From positions 496,001-560,000 of the forward strand of contig CAVPJW010000002.1 in the NCBI GenBank assembly GCA_963705525.1: a stretch of 64,000 bases of DNA. The letters run 5' to 3'. The notes under the pieces are model-generated. The model was not told the DNA's origin and searched no databases. It saw only the letters and a list, made by a program, of their open reading frames with translations. Source of the stretch: CAVPJW01 sp963705525. GTDB lineage: Bacteria > Acidobacteriota > Vicinamibacteria > Vicinamibacterales > CAVPJW01. Made by a program: the position numbers and the translations under genes. Positions 47,403-55,931 of the stretch are shown in pieces (position 1 is the first letter of the stretch; every line of letters begins with the position of its first letter).

Positions 47403-48593
47403 ATGAAGTACATACTCAAGAAGCGTCCCCCACGCACCTCGCTGGCGGCCCTGGCTCTGGCGCTGGCCACGGTGGCGGTGCTCGTGGCCCAACCGAGCCA
47501 CGAGCAGGGCGTCAGCGAGACCGAGATTCTGATTGGCATCGAAGGCGACACGAACTCGTTTGCCTCGGATGAAGAGAACCTCGGGATGCGGTTGGTCATG
47601 CAGGCCGTCAATGACGCTGGCGGTGTGCTTGGGCGAACGCTGGTGGCCAGGAGCTATCCACGATCCGGCGGCGCGGCGTCAGACGAGGCGATTGCTAATG
47701 TGAAACGACTGGTCGAGCAGGATCGCGTGTTTCTGATCTTCAATCACGGCGGACCCGCGTCGACCGGGATCGCGCCGTATGCCATGGAAAAGCATGTGCC
47801 GTACATGTTTCCTCATACCGCGCTGCTCACGGGCGATGCCGACCGCTACGTGTTCACGTCGTATCCGCGCTATCTCGGCGAGAGCCAGATCATGTTCCGC
47901 TATCTTGCCGAGACGCGGAAGTTCACGCGGATTGGCATCGTTCACGACGAGAATATCTACGGCCGGTTTTTCCTCGATCGTCTGCGTGAGTACGCGACGC
48001 GGTTCGGATATGAGATGGTCGGGGCACAGGCGCTGAGCGATCGCCGGCCGGCGGATCTCACGACTACTCTTGCCGCCCTCAAGCCGTCGAACCCGGATGC
48101 GATCGTGCTGGCGCTCTATCCGGAACAGGCGAAAAAAGTGATGGAGGCCAAGGCTCGCCTCGACTGGAAGAACGTCCGAATGGTGTCCGTCGGCCCGCTG
48201 ACGGACGAACAATACCTGAACGTCCCGGGCGGTTTTGCGGAAGGCAGCCTCGGCTTCTGCTATTACCCGGATCCGAATGTGAGCACAGAACCCGGCGTGG
48301 GCGAGTACCGGACCTTGATGGCCAAGTACTACCCGGGTCGGGCGCTCAACCGTTACTCGCTCTACGGGTATGTCTTTGGCCGGCTCGTGGTCGAAGGGTT
48401 GACGCGTGCGGGTCGGGACCTGACGCGCGACCGGTTCGTCGAGGCCATGGAGTCGATCGCGAACTGGACGAGCGGGGGCATCATGCCGCCGGTGACGTTT
48501 TCGGCGGCCAACCATCACGCCCAGCGTGCCGGTTTCATCTGCGAGTTGAAGGATGCGCGCTTCCAGCCGATCGGAACCTGGGTCGAGCCATAG
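47403..48593 (+). CDS. Branched-chain amino-acid-type ABC transporter substrate-binding protein
   Basis: 396 residues with a signal peptide (LAALALALATVAVLVAQ). The mature domain matches the periplasmic-binding type I (LivJ-like) group: ILIGIEGDTNSFASDEENLG, QAVNDAGGVLGRTL, VFLIFNHGGPASTGIAPYAM, VYGRF-type ENIYGRFFLDRLREY and NPDAIVLALYPEQAKKVMEA. No permease or ATPase genes are adjacent, so it may serve a transporter encoded elsewhere or act as a sensor domain. Its stop is followed by a 7-nt array. Confidence 0.88.
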   Translation: MKYILKKRPPRTSLAALALALATVAVLVAQPSHEQGVSETEILIGIEGDTNSFASDEENLGMRLVMQAVNDAGGVLGRTLVARSYPRSGGAASDEAIANVKRLVEQDRVFLIFNHGGPASTGIAPYAMEKHVPYMFPHTALLTGDADRYVFTSYPRYLGESQIMFRYLAETRKFTRIGIVHDENIYGRFFLDRLREYATRFGYEMVGAQALSDRRPADLTTTLAALKPSNPDAIVLALYPEQAKKVMEAKARLDWKNVRMVSVGPLTDEQYLNVPGGFAEGSLGFCYYPDPNVSTEPGVGEYRTLMAKYYPGRALNRYSLYGYVFGRLVVEGLTRAGRDLTRDRFVEAMESIANWTSGGIMPPVTFSAANHHAQRAGFICELKDARFQPIGTWVEP

Positions 48594-48595
48594 CA

Positions 48596-48693
48596 GGCAT
48601 CAGGCTCCAGGTTACAGGCGGCCGCAAGCTGAAGGCTTCGGGCTCCAGGCTTCGGGTGACAGGATGCGGGCTTCAGGCGCCGGATTGCTGGCT
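48596..48693 (+). repeat. Fourteen-unit degenerate 7-nt tandem array
   Basis: In exact 7-base register from 48596: GGCATCA, GGCTCCA, GGTTACA, GGCGGCC, GCAAGCT, GAAGGCT, TCGGGCT, CCAGGCT, TCGGGTG, ACAGGAT, GCGGGCT, TCAGGCG, CCGGATT, GCTGGCT. It begins 2 bases after the stop of the preceding gene and ends 17 bases before the next start. Its complement resembles the array at 49156-49197, so the two flank the intervening gene as inverted repeats. Confidence 0.75.
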
Positions 48694-48710
48694 GAGCCAA
48701 TCCGGGATCC

Positions 48711-49148
48711 ATGAAAGGCGCTATGACGAACCAGACGGTGTGGGTGTTCTTCTACGGTTCTTTCATCAATCTGGACGTGCTGAAACGAACCGATTATGTG
48801 CCGGAGCAGTTCGAGGTCGCGCGGCTTCGCGGGTTCGACATCCGGATCGCGCCGCTTGCCAACGTCTTTCGCTCCGACGAACACTCGGTCTACGGCATCG
48901 TCGCCACCGCCACCCACGCGGATCTCCAGCGCCTCTATTCGCAGGCCTGGGTTGGGTCGTACCTTCCGGAGGCGGTCGTCGTCGAAACCATGGACGGCAA
49001 GAGCCGGCCTGCGCTCTGCTACATCGCGCCCGATGGCGACGGCACACCTGCGGCGAGTGACTACGTCGATCGCATCCTCGGTCCGGCCATCAAGCATGGG
49101 TTTCCGCCTTGGTACATCGGGCGACTGGAACGGTTCAAGGAGAAATGA
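48711..49148 (+). CDS. Gamma-glutamylcyclotransferase (AIG2)-like protein
   Basis: 145 residues from ATG 48711 (ATG 48723 is also possible). The opening WVFFYGSFINLDVL matches the [FY]GS[FL] substrate loop of the AIG2/GGCT fold, and RLRGFDIRIAPLANVF and SVYGIVATATHADLQRLYSQ follow the family pattern. The catalytic Glu expected in the middle is not obvious. The gene is bracketed on both sides by inverted 7-nt arrays, as if it were a small cassette. Confidence 0.75.
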   Translation: MKGAMTNQTVWVFFYGSFINLDVLKRTDYVPEQFEVARLRGFDIRIAPLANVFRSDEHSVYGIVATATHADLQRLYSQAWVGSYLPEAVVVETMDGKSRPALCYIAPDGDGTPAASDYVDRILGPAIKHGFPPWYIGRLERFKEK

Positions 49149-49155
49149 GGCCCTT

Positions 49156-49197
49156 GAAGCCTGAAGCCCGTAGCCTAGAGCCCGTAGCCTGATCTAT
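49156..49197 (+). repeat. 7-nt tandem array after the cyclotransferase gene
   Basis: Units GAAGCCT, GAAGCCC, GTAGCCT, AGAGCCC, GTAGCCT, GATCTAT in exact 7-base register. It starts 7 bases after the stop and carries stop triplets (TAG, TGA) in more than one frame. The unit is the reverse complement of the array at 48596-48693. Confidence 0.75.
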
Positions 49198-49209
49198 TCT
49201 CCCCAGTTC

Positions 49210-50709
49210 ATGCCCGTACTCGGCATCGATATCGGAACCGGCGGCAGCCGCGTGCTCCTTATTGACGATGAGGGTCGGATCGTTCAGTCGGCCACAGAGG
49301 AGCACGTGCCGTTTGCGTCGCCAGAGACGGGGTGGGCCGAGCAGCAGCCGGAAGACTGGTGGCGCGCCGCCTCGACTGCGATCCGAAAGGTCCTCGCCGC
49401 CTGGGGAGGGAAGCCGGGGGACATCCGCGCCGTCGGACTGACCGGTCAGATGCATGGCGCTGTCCTTCTCGACGAGTCGGACAACGTCCTGCGCCCGGCG
49501 ATTATCTGGTGCGATCAACGTTCGGACGCGCAGTGCCGCGCGCTCACGGAGCGAGTCGGCGCCGAGCGTCTCATCGAGATGACAGCGAATCCCGCCCTCC
49601 CGGGCTTCACGCTTCCCAAGATGCTCTGGGTTCGCGAACATCAGCCGGCGATCTGGCGCAGCGTCCGTCGAGTGCTCTTGCCGAAGGACTATGTGCGGCT
49701 TCGTCTGACGGACCAGGCCGCCACCGACGTGGCCGACGCGTCGGGGACGCTCCTGTTCGACGTGCGGCGGCGGCGATGGTCAGACGAGATGCTTCAGGCG
49801 GCAGACATTGATTCCGGGCTGATGCCGCCGGCTTTCGAAGGGCCTGACGTGACCGGGTCGGTTTCGACGCGAGGCGCGGCAGAGACGGGACTGCAGCGTG
49901 GCACGCCTGTTGTTGCCGGAGGAGGCGATCAATCGGCCGGGGCCGTCGGCATGGGGATCGTCCGACCGGGAGCCGTGAGCGCCACGATTGGCACGTCCGG
50001 CGTGGTTTTCGCCGCGACCGATCGTCCGGCGCTCGATCCCGGTGGGCGTGTGCACACGTTCTGCCACGCCGTGCCCGGGCGGTGGCACGTGATGGGCGTG
50101 ACGCAGGCGGCGGGCTTGTCGCTTCGATGGTTCCGCGATCGGTTCGGCGTGGCGGATGGTCGTGGCGATCCGTACGACCGTCTCGCAGACGAAGCGGGTC
50201 TCGCGACTGCCGGAGCGGACGGCGTCATGTGGGCACCCTATCTGATGGGTGAACGGACACCGCACCTCGATGCAAACGCGCGAGCGGCTCTGGTCGGCCT
50301 GGCGGCGTCGCACACTCGAGCCCACGTCGTCCGCGCGATCCTCGAGGGCGTGGCCTTCAGCCTGCGCGATTCGCTGACGATCCTGGCCGAGATGGATGTT
50401 CCTGTCGCGACCATCCGGCTCGGCGGCGGCGGCGCGCGGTCGGCCCTGTGGCGCCAGATTCAGGCGGATGTCTATGGACGGTCGGTGGAGATACTGGCCG
50501 CCGATGAAGGGGCAGCATTTGGCGCAGCGCTCCTGGCGGGCGTCGGCGCGCACATCTGGCACGATGTCGATGAGGCGTGCGAGCGCGTGGTGCGTGTTGC
50601 CGCCAGGGTAGATCCCGATCCGGCCTCGGCGGTCGTCATGGCGCGGCAGTACACGCGATATCGCGCGATGTATCCTGCCCTTCGGTCCATTCAACCGAGG
50701 GAACACTGA
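49210..50709 (+). CDS. xylB: Xylulokinase
   Basis: 499 residues of the FGGY kinase family. Motifs: LGIDIGTGGSRVLLIDDEG, GLTGQMHGAVLLDE, IIWCDQRSD, KMLWVREHQPAIW, GGGDQSAGAVGMG and the C-terminal IRLGGGGARSALWRQIQADV. It phosphorylates D-xylulose to xylulose-5-phosphate. xylA follows within 3 bases, confirming a xylose pathway. Confidence 0.92.
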   Translation: MPVLGIDIGTGGSRVLLIDDEGRIVQSATEEHVPFASPETGWAEQQPEDWWRAASTAIRKVLAAWGGKPGDIRAVGLTGQMHGAVLLDESDNVLRPAIIWCDQRSDAQCRALTERVGAERLIEMTANPALPGFTLPKMLWVREHQPAIWRSVRRVLLPKDYVRLRLTDQAATDVADASGTLLFDVRRRRWSDEMLQAADIDSGLMPPAFEGPDVTGSVSTRGAAETGLQRGTPVVAGGGDQSAGAVGMGIVRPGAVSATIGTSGVVFAATDRPALDPGGRVHTFCHAVPGRWHVMGVTQAAGLSLRWFRDRFGVADGRGDPYDRLADEAGLATAGADGVMWAPYLMGERTPHLDANARAALVGLAASHTRAHVVRAILEGVAFSLRDSLTILAEMDVPVATIRLGGGGARSALWRQIQADVYGRSVEILAADEGAAFGAALLAGVGAHIWHDVDEACERVVRVAARVDPDPASAVVMARQYTRYRAMYPALRSIQPREH

Positions 50710-50711
50710 AC

Positions 50712-51878
50712 ATGTCCAACGCATACACGCCCAAGCCCGAGCACAAGTTTTCATTCGGCCTGTGGACCGTCGGCAATCGCGGTCGCGATCCGTTCGGCGA
50801 CTTCGTGCGTCCGGCCCTCTCACCGATCGATGCCGTTCACCTGCTCGGCGACGTCGGGGCCTGGGGCGTCAATCTGCACGACAACGATCTCGTTCCCATT
50901 GACGCGACGCCCGCCGATCGCGACCGCATCGTGAGAGAGTTCCGCGAGGCGCTCGACGGCTCGGGCATCGTCGTGCCGATGGCCACGTGCAACCTTTTCT
51001 TCGATGCCGTCTTTCGCGATGGTGCGTTCACGTCCAACGATCCGGCGGTGCGCGCGTTCGCGCTGCAGAAATCATTGCGCGCGATGGATCTCGGCGCGGA
51101 GCTGGGGGCGCGCATTTTCGTCCTGTGGGGCGGCCGCGAAGGGACCGAAACCGACGCGTGCCGACGGCCGGACGTCGCCGTCGGGCGGCTTCGCGACGCG
51201 GTGAACTATCTCTGCGAGTATTCGATCGCCCAGGGATACGGCTATCGATTCGCGCTCGAAGCCAAGCCCAACGAGCCGCGTGCCGACATTTATTTCCCGA
51301 CGACCGGGGCCTACCTTGGATTTATTCCGACCCTGGCTCATCCCGAGTTGGTGGGCGTGAACCCCGAGGTGGCGCACGAGCACATGGCCGGCCTCAATTT
51401 CCTGCACGCAGTGGCGCAGGCGTGGGAGGCCGGCAAGCTCTTCCATATCGATCTGAACGATCAGCTGCCGGGTCGATATGATCAGGACTTCAGGTTTGGT
51501 GCGGCCAATCCGAAAGCGGCGTTCCTGCTCGTCAAGTTCCTCGAGGATGTCGGCTACGACGGACCGCGCCACTTTGATGCACACGCGTACAGAACGGAAG
51601 ACATGGACGGCGTCAAGGATTTCGCCCGCGGCTGCATGCGAACCTATTTGATTTTCAAGGAGCGCGCCGCGCGTTGGAATGCCGATCCGGAAATCCAGGC
51701 TATCGTGACCGAGATCAACGCCGCTCGATCTGGTGTGCCGGGCTTTTCATGGACCGGAAAATCCGGAGTGCGTGCCCTGTTGGACCACCCGTTCGACCGA
51801 ACGGCCCTTGCAGCCAGCCGACTTCCGTACGAGCGCCTCGATCAGCTGACGATTGAGGTCCTGCTTGGCGCCCGGTGA
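50712..51878 (+). CDS. xylA: Xylose isomerase
   Basis: 388 residues; ATG 50712 lies just after the xylB stop. Typical segments are YTPKPEHKFSFGLWTVGNRG, WGVNLHDNDLVPIDATPADR (catalytic His-Asp), VLWGGREGTETDACRRPD, RFALEAKPNEPRADIYFPT (metal Glu), VGVNPEVAHEHMAGLNF, IDLNDQ and HFDAHAYRTED. The length matches the shorter actinomycete-type (class I) enzymes. It interconverts xylose and xylulose with two divalent metals. Confidence 0.95.
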   Translation: MSNAYTPKPEHKFSFGLWTVGNRGRDPFGDFVRPALSPIDAVHLLGDVGAWGVNLHDNDLVPIDATPADRDRIVREFREALDGSGIVVPMATCNLFFDAVFRDGAFTSNDPAVRAFALQKSLRAMDLGAELGARIFVLWGGREGTETDACRRPDVAVGRLRDAVNYLCEYSIAQGYGYRFALEAKPNEPRADIYFPTTGAYLGFIPTLAHPELVGVNPEVAHEHMAGLNFLHAVAQAWEAGKLFHIDLNDQLPGRYDQDFRFGAANPKAAFLLVKFLEDVGYDGPRHFDAHAYRTEDMDGVKDFARGCMRTYLIFKERAARWNADPEIQAIVTEINAARSGVPGFSWTGKSGVRALLDHPFDRTALAASRLPYERLDQLTIEVLLGAR

Positions 51879-51885
51879 AGTCGCG

Positions 51886-52644
51886 ATGACCGGGAGGCCT
51901 GTAGTCGTCGAAGTTTGCGTCGATTCGGTGGAGAGCGCTGTTGCCGCGCAGCAGGGATGTGCTGCGCGTGTGGAGCTCTGTTCGGCGCTCCTCGAAGGGG
52001 GACTGACACCAGGGCAGGGTGTGGTCCAGGTTGCGCGCGAACAGCTCACGCTGGGCCTCCAGGTGATGGTGCGCCCTCGCGGCGGAGACTTTCTGTACTC
52101 GGACGTCGAATTCGACGTGATGCGGCGGGAAATCGACATGGCACGCACCCATCGCGCCGATGGCGTCGTCTTCGGGGTGCTGCGGCCGAATGGTACGGTG
52201 GACGTCTCACGGACCAGAGAACTCATCGATCGGGCGCGGCCGCTCGTCGTGACATTTCATCGGGCGTTCGATGTGACGCGCGATCCATTCGAAGCACTCG
52301 ACACGCTCATGGAGCTGGGCGTGGAGCGGGTGCTCACGTCGGGACAGGAGGCGTCGGCGCTGGAGGGCGTGGATCTGTTGCGGCGACTGGTCGAGCGCGC
52401 GGGCGATCGCCTGATCGTCATGCCAGGCGGCGGCATTCACGAGCGCAGCCTTCCACGCATTCTGCGGGAGACCGGCGCTCGAGAAGTACACGTCACCGGA
52501 ACGCGGACGATTGAGAGCGGGATGACGTTCCACAATCCGCGGTGCTTCATGGGCGGCGAGCTGCGGCCGCCAGAGTACTCATCGGCCGTGACCGACGCCG
52601 CCAGGATTCAGGAGCTGGTCCGCCTCGCCGCATCCTCGCGTTGA
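51886..52644 (+). CDS. cutC: CutC family protein
   Basis: 252 residues from ATG 51886 (an upstream in-frame start would overlap xylA). Motifs include VVVEVCVDSVESAVAAQQGC, ARVELCSALLEGGLTPGQGV, VMVRPRGGDFLYSDVEFDVM, VVFGVLRPNGTVDVSRT and ADRLIVMPGGGIHERSL-like sequence near residue 190. CutC is a TIM-barrel protein linked to copper tolerance. Association with xylose genes is probably incidental transcriptional linkage. Confidence 0.92.
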   Translation: MTGRPVVVEVCVDSVESAVAAQQGCAARVELCSALLEGGLTPGQGVVQVAREQLTLGLQVMVRPRGGDFLYSDVEFDVMRREIDMARTHRADGVVFGVLRPNGTVDVSRTRELIDRARPLVVTFHRAFDVTRDPFEALDTLMELGVERVLTSGQEASALEGVDLLRRLVERAGDRLIVMPGGGIHERSLPRILRETGAREVHVTGTRTIESGMTFHNPRCFMGGELRPPEYSSAVTDAARIQELVRLAASSR

Positions 52645-52660
52645 CCCTTCTGACTTTGGA

Positions 52661-52713
52661 CCCTGCGACCCTGCGACCCTGCGACCTGTGACCCCGCGAC
52701 CCTGAGACCCTCG
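52661..52713 (+). repeat. 8-nt/7-nt tandem array between cutC and the M24-like gene
   Basis: Units CCCTGCGA three times in perfect register (52661-52684), then CCTGTGA, CCCCGCGA, CCCTGAGA, CCCTCG. It starts 16 bases after the cutC stop and ends 3 bases before the next ATG. It differs from the other arrays in having mainly 8-base units. Confidence 0.75.
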
Positions 52714-52716
52714 TTT

Positions 52717-54096
52717 ATGAGCCGACTCTCTTCGCTGACGCTGCCTGACTTCGGTATCGAACCCGTTCTGCCTGAGATCCGGATCGAGGAATACGAATCA
52801 CGGCTCGGTCGAACCGTCGACCGCATGGGTGCGAGCGGGCTGAACGCGCTCGTCGTGTATGCGGATCGCGAGCACTGCGCAAACATGTCGTTCCTCACGG
52901 GATTCGATCCGCGCTTCGAGGAAGCGCTGCTCCTTCTCGACGACGAGGGCGGGCGGCTGCTGCTCGTGGGCAACGAGTGCATGGGGTTCTTACCGCACCC
53001 GGCCCTCCGCATACACGCAGAGCTGTTCCAGGAGTTGAGCCTCCTGGGTCAACAGCGAGACGCCTCGCGTCCGCTCCGCACAATCCTTGGCGAATTCGGC
53101 GTCGGCCGCGGAAAGCGAGTGGGCTGTGTCGGGTGGAAGTACTTCGGAAAAGGCCTCATCGACGTCAACGAGCCCATCGAGGTGCCCGCCTATCTGGTTG
53201 ATCTCTTGCGAGAACTGACCGGAGAACCAGGCCGTGTGGTGAACGCCACCTCTATCTTCATGGATGCCGCTCAGGGACTGCGGAGCGTGAACTCGGCCGA
53301 CCAAATCGCGCGATTCGAGTATGCGTCCATACGAACTTCGGAGAGCATCAAGGGGCTCTTGAGCACGCTGCGTGAGGGCGTCGCCGAGGAACAGCTCGAA
53401 CGGTGCTTCCACGGCGGGGGGCTGCCGAGATCGTGCCATGCGATGGTGAGCTTTGCCGGGAAGGCGCGGCGCGGCCTGTCGAGTCCGTCAGCCAATCGAG
53501 CCGTGCGCGGCGCGCCGTACACCTGCGCGTTCGGGGTTGAAGGCTCTCTGAGTTGCCGCGCCGGAATGGTGGCCGAGGAGGCCGCGGATCTGCCCGCGGA
53601 TCTTCGGGAGTTCTACCCGGTGTTCGCGTCGAGCTATTTCGATATCGTGGCCACCTGGTATTCAGAGGTCCGGGCCGGGGCAGCGGCAGGGGACGTGGTG
53701 GCCGCCGTCGAACGCGCGAGAAACCCAGCACTCATGAAGTTTGCCGTGAACCCGGGGCATCTCATTGGGCTCGATGAATGGGTGCATTCTCCGTTCACGC
53801 CGGGCAGCCGCATCGCACTCGGATCGGGCATGGCCCTGCAGATGGACATCATTCCAATTTCGCAGGGTCCCTTCTGTTGCGTGAACGCCGAGGACGGGAT
53901 CGCGCTTGCCGACGCCGACCTCCGCGATGAATTACGCGCCCGATATCCGGCACTCGCTGCGCGTATCCAGGCACGTCGCGCGTTCATGCAGGACGCGCTG
54001 GGCATCACGCTCGACGCGAGCGTCCTGCCGCTCTCGAACCTCGCGGCGTGGTTCCCGCCATTTGCACTCGATCTGGGCAGGGCGCTCGTGGCCTAG
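52717..54096 (+). CDS. M24-like (creatinase/Xaa-Pro peptidase) protein with missing metal ligands
   Basis: 459 residues. The N-terminal creatinase-like domain (EYESRLGRTVDRMGASGLNA, ANMSFLTGFDPRFEEALLLL) and the pita-bread C-terminal domain (ARFEYASIRTSESIKGLLST, AVNPGHLIGLDEWVHSPFTP, LGSGMALQMDIIP) are both present. The first two Asp ligands expected in D-x-G...D are replaced in CAFGVEGSLSCRAG, and the Glu of the EPG block is Asp in MDIIP. It may be a pseudo-peptidase or use another chemistry. Neighbours do not indicate a pathway. Confidence 0.75.
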   Translation: MSRLSSLTLPDFGIEPVLPEIRIEEYESRLGRTVDRMGASGLNALVVYADREHCANMSFLTGFDPRFEEALLLLDDEGGRLLLVGNECMGFLPHPALRIHAELFQELSLLGQQRDASRPLRTILGEFGVGRGKRVGCVGWKYFGKGLIDVNEPIEVPAYLVDLLRELTGEPGRVVNATSIFMDAAQGLRSVNSADQIARFEYASIRTSESIKGLLSTLREGVAEEQLERCFHGGGLPRSCHAMVSFAGKARRGLSSPSANRAVRGAPYTCAFGVEGSLSCRAGMVAEEAADLPADLREFYPVFASSYFDIVATWYSEVRAGAAAGDVVAAVERARNPALMKFAVNPGHLIGLDEWVHSPFTPGSRIALGSGMALQMDIIPISQGPFCCVNAEDGIALADADLRDELRARYPALAARIQARRAFMQDALGITLDASVLPLSNLAAWFPPFALDLGRALVA

Positions 54097-54175
54097 AGTC
54101 TGACTCGATCCCCCGCCGCGCCGTTCAAGGGGCGTCTGCGAGTAGATACACGAACCTCTGAGCTATAATCCTGAT

Positions 54176-54526
54176 ATGTGGACGAAAATGATGGGCGGGC
54201 CCCGTAAGAAGGCGCCGAAAACGATCGCTGTGATCGATCCGGACCGCTGTTTCGGGGCGTATGCCTGTTCGATCTGTCAGGCCGCGTGCCCGGTTGCCAA
54301 CTGCATCGTTGAAGAGCCGGACCGGGACGGCCGTATGGTGTGTGCCGTGCGAGCGGATCTGTGCATCGGCTGCGGCTTGTGCGTCACACTTGGGAATCCC
54401 ACCGCGCCGCAACAGCGCGAGTTCGGCTGCCCGCCCGACTACGACGCCATCAACATGGTTCCGTTCGAGGACGTCGTCAAGCTGCTCGTGCCTGAAGCAT
54501 CCAAGCCGAACGAGGCGACTGCCTAG
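54176..54526 (+). CDS. Small ferredoxin-like 4Fe-4S protein
   Basis: 116 residues. The first cluster region reads DPDRCFGAYACSICQAACPV, in which the C-x2-C-x3-CP core is intact but the first Cys is five rather than two residues away. The second region DLCIGCGLCVTLGNPTAP lacks the usual final Cys before Pro. The C-terminal part CPPDYDAINMVPFEDVVKLL is unlike standard ferredoxins. Cluster number and electron partner are uncertain. It lies between the M24-like gene and the convergent HMG-CoA lyase gene. Confidence 0.7.
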   Translation: MWTKMMGGPRKKAPKTIAVIDPDRCFGAYACSICQAACPVANCIVEEPDRDGRMVCAVRADLCIGCGLCVTLGNPTAPQQREFGCPPDYDAINMVPFEDVVKLLVPEASKPNEATA

Positions 54527-54531
54527 CGTGT

Positions 54532-55440
54532 TCAGTTCTGTCGGGTGCTGCTGACCGCCTGGAGATAGCGCGACGGTAAGGGGTGATCGAGATGCGCTTC
54601 GATGAATGTCGAAGCGCGAACCAGCTTGGCCAGCGACACACCGCTCTCGATGCCCAGCCCGTCGAGCATGTACACGAGATCCTCGGTCGCGAGATTTCCG
54701 GCCGCGCCGGGGGCATACGGACACCCACCGAGCCCGCCGGCCGACGCATCGAAGGTCCCGATTCCCAGTTGAAGTCCTGCCAGAACATTCGCGAGAGCCG
54801 TGCCCCGCGTATCATGAAAATGGAGCGCAATGCGTGCCAGTGAAATCCTTTCGGCGACTGCCTCGACGACACGCGGAACCTGGCCGGGATGGGCAACGCC
54901 AATCGTGTCGCTGACCGCGACCTCATAGACGCCCAGGCCGACGAGACGGCTCGCCACATCGGCCACGCGCGTCAGCGGCACCTCTCCCTCATACGGGCAT
55001 CCGAACGACGTCGAGAGATAGCCGCGGACCCGCATACCGTTGGCGAGCGCTTTTTCCGTGACATCTTTGTAGACAGAAAGAGATTCATCGATGGTTTGGT
55101 TGATGTTCTTGCGGCTGAAGGTCTCGGACGCTGCCGCGAACACCGCGATATCGGTGACCCCGCATTCGATGGCCCGCTCCAGACCTTTGAGGTTCGGTAC
55201 CAGCGCCGGGTAACGCACCCCTGGTTTCCGTGTAATCCTCGCGAAGACCTCGTCCGTGTCTGCCATCTGTGGCACCCATCGCGGGCTGACGAACGCGCCG
55301 ATCTCGATGATCGGGCAGCCGGCCTCTGCGAGCAGATCGATGAATGCAACCTTGTCGGCCGCAGTGAGAGAAGCTTGCTCGTTCTGCAGGCCGTCTCTCG
55401 GGCCGACCTCGACGATGTGAACCCGGCGAGGCGGTATCAT
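54532..55440 (-). CDS. mvaB: Hydroxymethylglutaryl-CoA lyase
   Basis: 302 residues. Motifs of the HMGL-like DRE-TIM family: HIVEVGPRDGLQNEQASLTA, AGCPIIEIGAFVSPRWVPQM, IALHFHDTRGTALANVLAGL (catalytic His) and AGGLGGCPYAPGAAGNLATE (flexible Cys loop). It splits HMG-CoA into acetyl-CoA and acetoacetate, the last step of leucine degradation. Its start overlaps the end of the biotin-carrier gene by 4 bases, which marks the end of one operon. Confidence 0.95.
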   Translation of the reverse strand: MIPPRRVHIVEVGPRDGLQNEQASLTAADKVAFIDLLAEAGCPIIEIGAFVSPRWVPQMADTDEVFARITRKPGVRYPALVPNLKGLERAIECGVTDIAVFAAASETFSRKNINQTIDESLSVYKDVTEKALANGMRVRGYLSTSFGCPYEGEVPLTRVADVASRLVGLGVYEVAVSDTIGVAHPGQVPRVVEAVAERISLARIALHFHDTRGTALANVLAGLQLGIGTFDASAGGLGGCPYAPGAAGNLATEDLVYMLDGLGIESGVSLAKLVRASTFIEAHLDHPLPSRYLQAVSSTRQN

Positions 55441-55931
55441 TCGAGTTCCAGAAGCGGCGCACCTGGCTGCACGAGCTCACCTTGACGACATCGGATTGAC
55501 ATGACGCGGCCGTCGCGGGGTGCGCGAATCGGCAGTTCCATCTTCATGGCCTCGAGCACGAGCAGCACGTCACCCTTGTGCACGGCGTCGCCCACCGCAA
55601 CAACGACACGGACGACAGTGGCCGGCATCGGCGCCGTCAGCCCGCCGTCCGCGCGATGCGAAGCGATTGATCGGTCCTGCACGACCTCGAGCTCCCAGGT
55701 GACGCCGTCGACGAAGACCCACGGCCGGTCAGGCGGGCCCGCCACAAAGGCGCGAACAGCCCGCTTGCCGTCGTCCACCAGCAGAATCCCACCGTCGAAC
55801 GCGGTGACGCTGAATGCCTCTCCGGACTCGACGGTCACGGCGCCGTTCGCGTGCACCTCGACCGATGTCGGCTCCTCGGCGCCGACCAGACGAAGCTCGA
55901 GACGCTCGGAGGGCGCCACTACAGTCGCCAC
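55437..55931 (-). CDS. Biotin carboxyl carrier domain of methylcrotonyl-CoA carboxylase alpha (separate ORF)
   Basis: 164 residues from GTG. The C-terminal biotinyl domain has VLLVLEAMKMELPIRAPRDG with the biotin-accepting Lys in EAMKM. The N-terminal part resembles the BT linker domain of MCC alpha subunits. In most bacteria this domain is fused to biotin carboxylase; here it overlaps the end of that gene by 13 bases in another frame, so either the subunit is naturally split or one base error separates them. Confidence 0.85.
   Translation of the reverse strand: MATVVAPSERLELRLVGAEEPTSVEVHANGAVTVESGEAFSVTAFDGGILLVDDGKRAVRAFVAGPPDRPWVFVDGVTWELEVVQDRSIASHRADGGLTAPMPATVVRVVVAVGDAVHKGDVLLVLEAMKMELPIRAPRDGRVMSIRCRQGELVQPGAPLLELE

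Noticed and set aside
48596..49197. Repeat arrays as a CRISPR array
   Set aside because: The units are 7 bases without spacers, degenerate, and no cas genes are in the window.
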